From Thermoflexales bacterium (GTDB lineage Bacteria > Chloroflexota > Anaerolineae > Fen-1058): 8,380 nucleotides of DNA. Shown here piece after piece: positions 7,253 to 8,380 of this stretch. A model generated the notes under the pieces. That model was not told the origin of the DNA. It saw only the letters and a list, made by a program, of their open reading frames with translations, and made no database searches. Position 1 is the stretch's first letter. Each line of letters starts with the position of its first letter. A program made the translations under genes and the position numbers. The stretch lies in contig JAFGFO010000049.1 of the NCBI GenBank assembly GCA_016931085.1, forward strand, positions 1 to 8,380. The letters are read 5' to 3'.

Positions 7253-7867
7253 ATGATCATCAAACCCACCTGCGCTATCTCAGGCCGCTTTATCGGCAAT
7301 CGGGACGACGTGGCCGGCTTTCCGGCCTTTGTCGGCGACCCCCGCGATCCCCATCATGCCTATTCCGACGCCAGTGCCCTGCGGGATGAGTTCGAAGCCT
7401 GGGAGCTGCGCGACGACATCGCCAAAAGGGTCAAAGCCCACTGGTCGGCCTGGTACCGGCAGGACCCGGTCGTGTACACGGTGATCTTTGAGGACGACGA
7501 CTATCTGCTGGTCGAGAACAAAGTGGCTGCTGCGGCCCGCATCGTGTTTCACCGCCACGTGTTTGCGCTGGACGTCCCCCATGCCTGTTGGCTCGAGTTG
7601 TGTGACAAGCTGGCGGGCGCTTTTGAAGCGGGGGTTGATAGCGGCTCGTTCGTGGGAGGCGGCTACGAGCTTGTCAAGCGCCTGCTGGGCTTGAATGTGA
7701 TCGAGTTTAATCCTTACCCTAATACGGTGTTGCTCTTCAAAGAGCACGCCGAGTTTATTGAAATCCAGTGGCGCAACCGGATCGCCGGCCAAGACCGCAT
7801 CCGGCTGTCTCGCCCCGAGTGGGCCGCTTTCCAGGCCGTCTTGGTGGCCAACAAGACCCTGTTCTAA
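7253..7867 (+). CDS. Uncharacterised 204-residue cytoplasmic protein
   Basis: I do not recognise this family. It has no signal peptide or membrane segment and looks like a soluble mixed alpha/beta protein. An acidic, helical segment (about 40-68) precedes a strand-rich part around V-Y-T-V-I-F-E-D-D-D-Y-L-L-V-E-N-K (74-90). A patch with H100 and H102 (F-H-R-H-V-F, 99-104) follows, then a helix (about 110-127), G-S-F-V-G-G-G-Y-E-L (131-140), hydrophobic strands around N-V-I-E-F-N-P-Y-P-N-T-V-L-L-F (148-162), and a final strand-helix ending in R-L-S-R-P-E-W-A-A-F. The frame is open further upstream (a TTG at 7103, an ATG at 7244), but the ATG at 7244 lies inside the perfect -10 box and the TTG frame crosses the palindrome and both promoters. 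The ATG at 7253 is therefore preferred. No Shine-Dalgarno is needed if the mRNA is leaderless. It is divergent from the secreted-protein unit and convergent with the GAF gene. The coding call is firm; the function is unknown. Confidence 0.8.
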   Translation: MIIKPTCAISGRFIGNRDDVAGFPAFVGDPRDPHHAYSDASALRDEFEAWELRDDIAKRVKAHWSAWYRQDPVVYTVIFEDDDYLLVENKVAAAARIVFHRHVFALDVPHACWLELCDKLAGAFEAGVDSGSFVGGGYELVKRLLGLNVIEFNPYPNTVLLFKEHAEFIEIQWRNRIAGQDRIRLSRPEWAAFQAVLVANKTLF

Positions 7868-7873
7868 AGATGG

Positions 7874-7905
7874 CCACAGACGCAAAGCGAACAGAGGACG
7901 CAGAG
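7874..7905. repeat. Degenerate short repeat of the CACAGA/CGCAAAG/CAGAG type
   Basis: Just after the stop codon of the 204-residue gene is a purine-rich stretch with reiterated units, reading CCACAGACGCAAAGC then GAACAGAGGACGCAGAG. The spacing of about nine to ten bases between the CGCA/ACAG-like units resembles short intergenic repeats found in many environmental bacteria, where copies of ACGCAAAG or ACACAGAG follow gene ends. This is recognition from pattern memory, not from a search. Confidence 0.4.
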
Positions 7906-7967
7906 TTAAATGAGGCCCGGTCACAAATCCCAAGCGCGCGTAGGTCACGCTTGCAGCACATTACCCG

Positions 7968-7980
7968 GCCCCGAAGGGGC
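7968..7980. terminator. Small GC hairpin in the convergent region
   Basis: GCCCC (7968-7972) and GGGGC (7976-7980) pair around a three-base loop; on the minus strand the same bases can form a C(UUCG)G-type tetraloop. It lies downstream of both converging genes. There is no T-run beside it, so a role in stopping transcription or protecting 3' ends is only plausible. A weaker 6-bp stem (CAAGCG 7931-7936 with CGCTTG 7948-7953) lies nearby. Confidence 0.4.
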
Positions 7981-7988
7981 GGCCTAAC

Positions 7989-8017
7989 ATTAGCCCAGGA
8001 CAATGCCCTGGGCTAAT
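7989..8017. terminator. Perfect 11-bp hairpin between converging genes, probable bidirectional terminator
   Basis: ATTAGCCCAGG (7989-7999) is the exact reverse complement of CCTGGGCTAAT (8007-8017), with a seven-base loop. It sits between the stop of the plus-strand gene (7867) and the C-terminus of the minus-strand GAF gene, and its right arm contains the TAG stop (8015-8013) of the GAF gene. The position and symmetry suit a shared terminator for both directions. A canonical T-run is missing on both sides, so termination efficiency is uncertain. Confidence 0.6.
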
Positions 8018-8380
8018 CCGTCCCGGCCGGGGGCGGTTCGGCCTGGTTGGCGATGTCGTCCAAGGCGGTGGCGGCCACCAGGGCCAGGATTGACAGCAGG
8101 TTGAGGTCGGTATCGGTGAACTCGGCGCCGGAGGCTTTGTTGATGACTTCGACCACACCCAATATCCGGCGATGCGCGATCAAGGGTGCCGCCATCAGCG
8201 AGTGGGTGTCGAATTGAAAGACCTGGTCGACGCGCTCGGAAAAGTAGGGATTGGTGTGGACGTTGTTGACAATGACCGGTTTCCCGTTTTGACACACCCA
8301 GCCGGCGATGCCTTCGTTGGCCGGGATGCGATAGCCGGGCAGCGCTTCGCGCACCTGGCCGTGCGTCAGCGCAAAAACCA
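8013..8380 (-). CDS. GAF-domain protein, C-terminal part (runs off right edge)
   Basis: The frame is open from the right edge to the TAG at 8015-8013, giving the last 121 residues. They form most of a GAF domain: V-F-A-L-T-H-G at the edge, then R-I-P-A-N-E-G-I-A-G-W-V, K-P-V-I-V-N-N-V, N-P-Y-F-S-E-R-V-D, T-H-S-L-M-A-A-P-L, I-L-G-V-V-E-V-I-N-K, and F-T-D-T-D-L-N-L-L. The protein ends about 20 residues later with a Pro-rich tail and no histidine kinase, GGDEF or other output domain after it. GAF domains bind small ligands such as cyclic nucleotides or tetrapyrroles, or mediate dimerisation; no ligand can be assigned here. A GTG at 8354 lies inside the domain and is not the real start, since conserved residues continue upstream of it. 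Any sensor or effector domain must lie upstream, beyond the window. Confidence 0.85.
   Translation of the reverse strand, partial: VFALTHGQVREALPGYRIPANEGIAGWVCQNGKPVIVNNVHTNPYFSERVDQVFQFDTHSLMAAPLIAHRRILGVVEVINKASGAEFTDTDLNLLSILALVAATALDDIANQAEPPPAGTD

Noticed and set aside
1..8380. CRISPR arrays, tRNA or rRNA genes, insertion sequences, attachment sites
   Set aside because: No regularly spaced repeats, cloverleaf-like segments, transposase or integrase motifs were seen on either strand.

Overview
The window looks like chromosomal DNA of a GC-rich, free-living bacterium, most likely a member of the Chloroflexota (Anaerolineae/Caldilineae-like). The assignment is an inference from gene content: a large secreted protein mixing CARDB-, PPC- and IPT/TIG-like modules, a class III nucleotide cyclase fused to an AAA/STAND ATPase and a TPR tail, a secreted beta-helix repeat protein, and a GAF protein. 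No rRNA, tRNA, transposase, phage gene or CRISPR array was seen.

Layout. Three genes on the minus strand run from right to left: a secreted, C-terminally membrane-anchored multidomain protein (7068 to 4024); a 1150-residue cyclase-ATPase-TPR protein starting 10 bases after it (4013 to 561); and, after a 152-base gap, the N-terminal 136 residues of an exported beta-helix-type protein that runs off the left edge (408 to 1). The first two are almost certainly co-transcribed; the third has its own strong ribosome binding site and may belong to the same unit. To the right, a 204-residue protein of unknown function is read on the plus strand (7253 to 7867). It converges on the C-terminal end of a GAF-domain protein that enters from the right edge on the minus strand (8380 to 8013).

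Regulatory layout. The 184-base divergent region 7069-7252 carries two sigma70-like promoters, one per direction, both with the -35 box TGGACA and a 17-base spacer. The plus promoter sits so close to its gene that the mRNA is predicted to be leaderless. The minus promoter gives a leader of about 90 bases containing a perfect 11-bp inverted repeat just before the Shine-Dalgarno sequence. The 145-base convergent region 7868-8012 holds hairpins, the strongest of which overlaps the stop codon of the GAF gene.

Working idea (inference). The leftward unit couples a cell-surface protein to an intracellular signalling protein. The cyclase has every catalytic residue of a class III enzyme and the Lys/Thr adenine-recognition pair of the class IIIb group (soluble adenylyl cyclase and CyaC type). 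The ATPase-TPR part would be the sensing or scaffolding end. Nothing here proves a wholly new system. The observations best worth following are the surface protein-cyclase pairing, the heptanucleotide tandem repeat inside the cyclase domain, the leaderless uncharacterised gene, and the palindrome in the leader.
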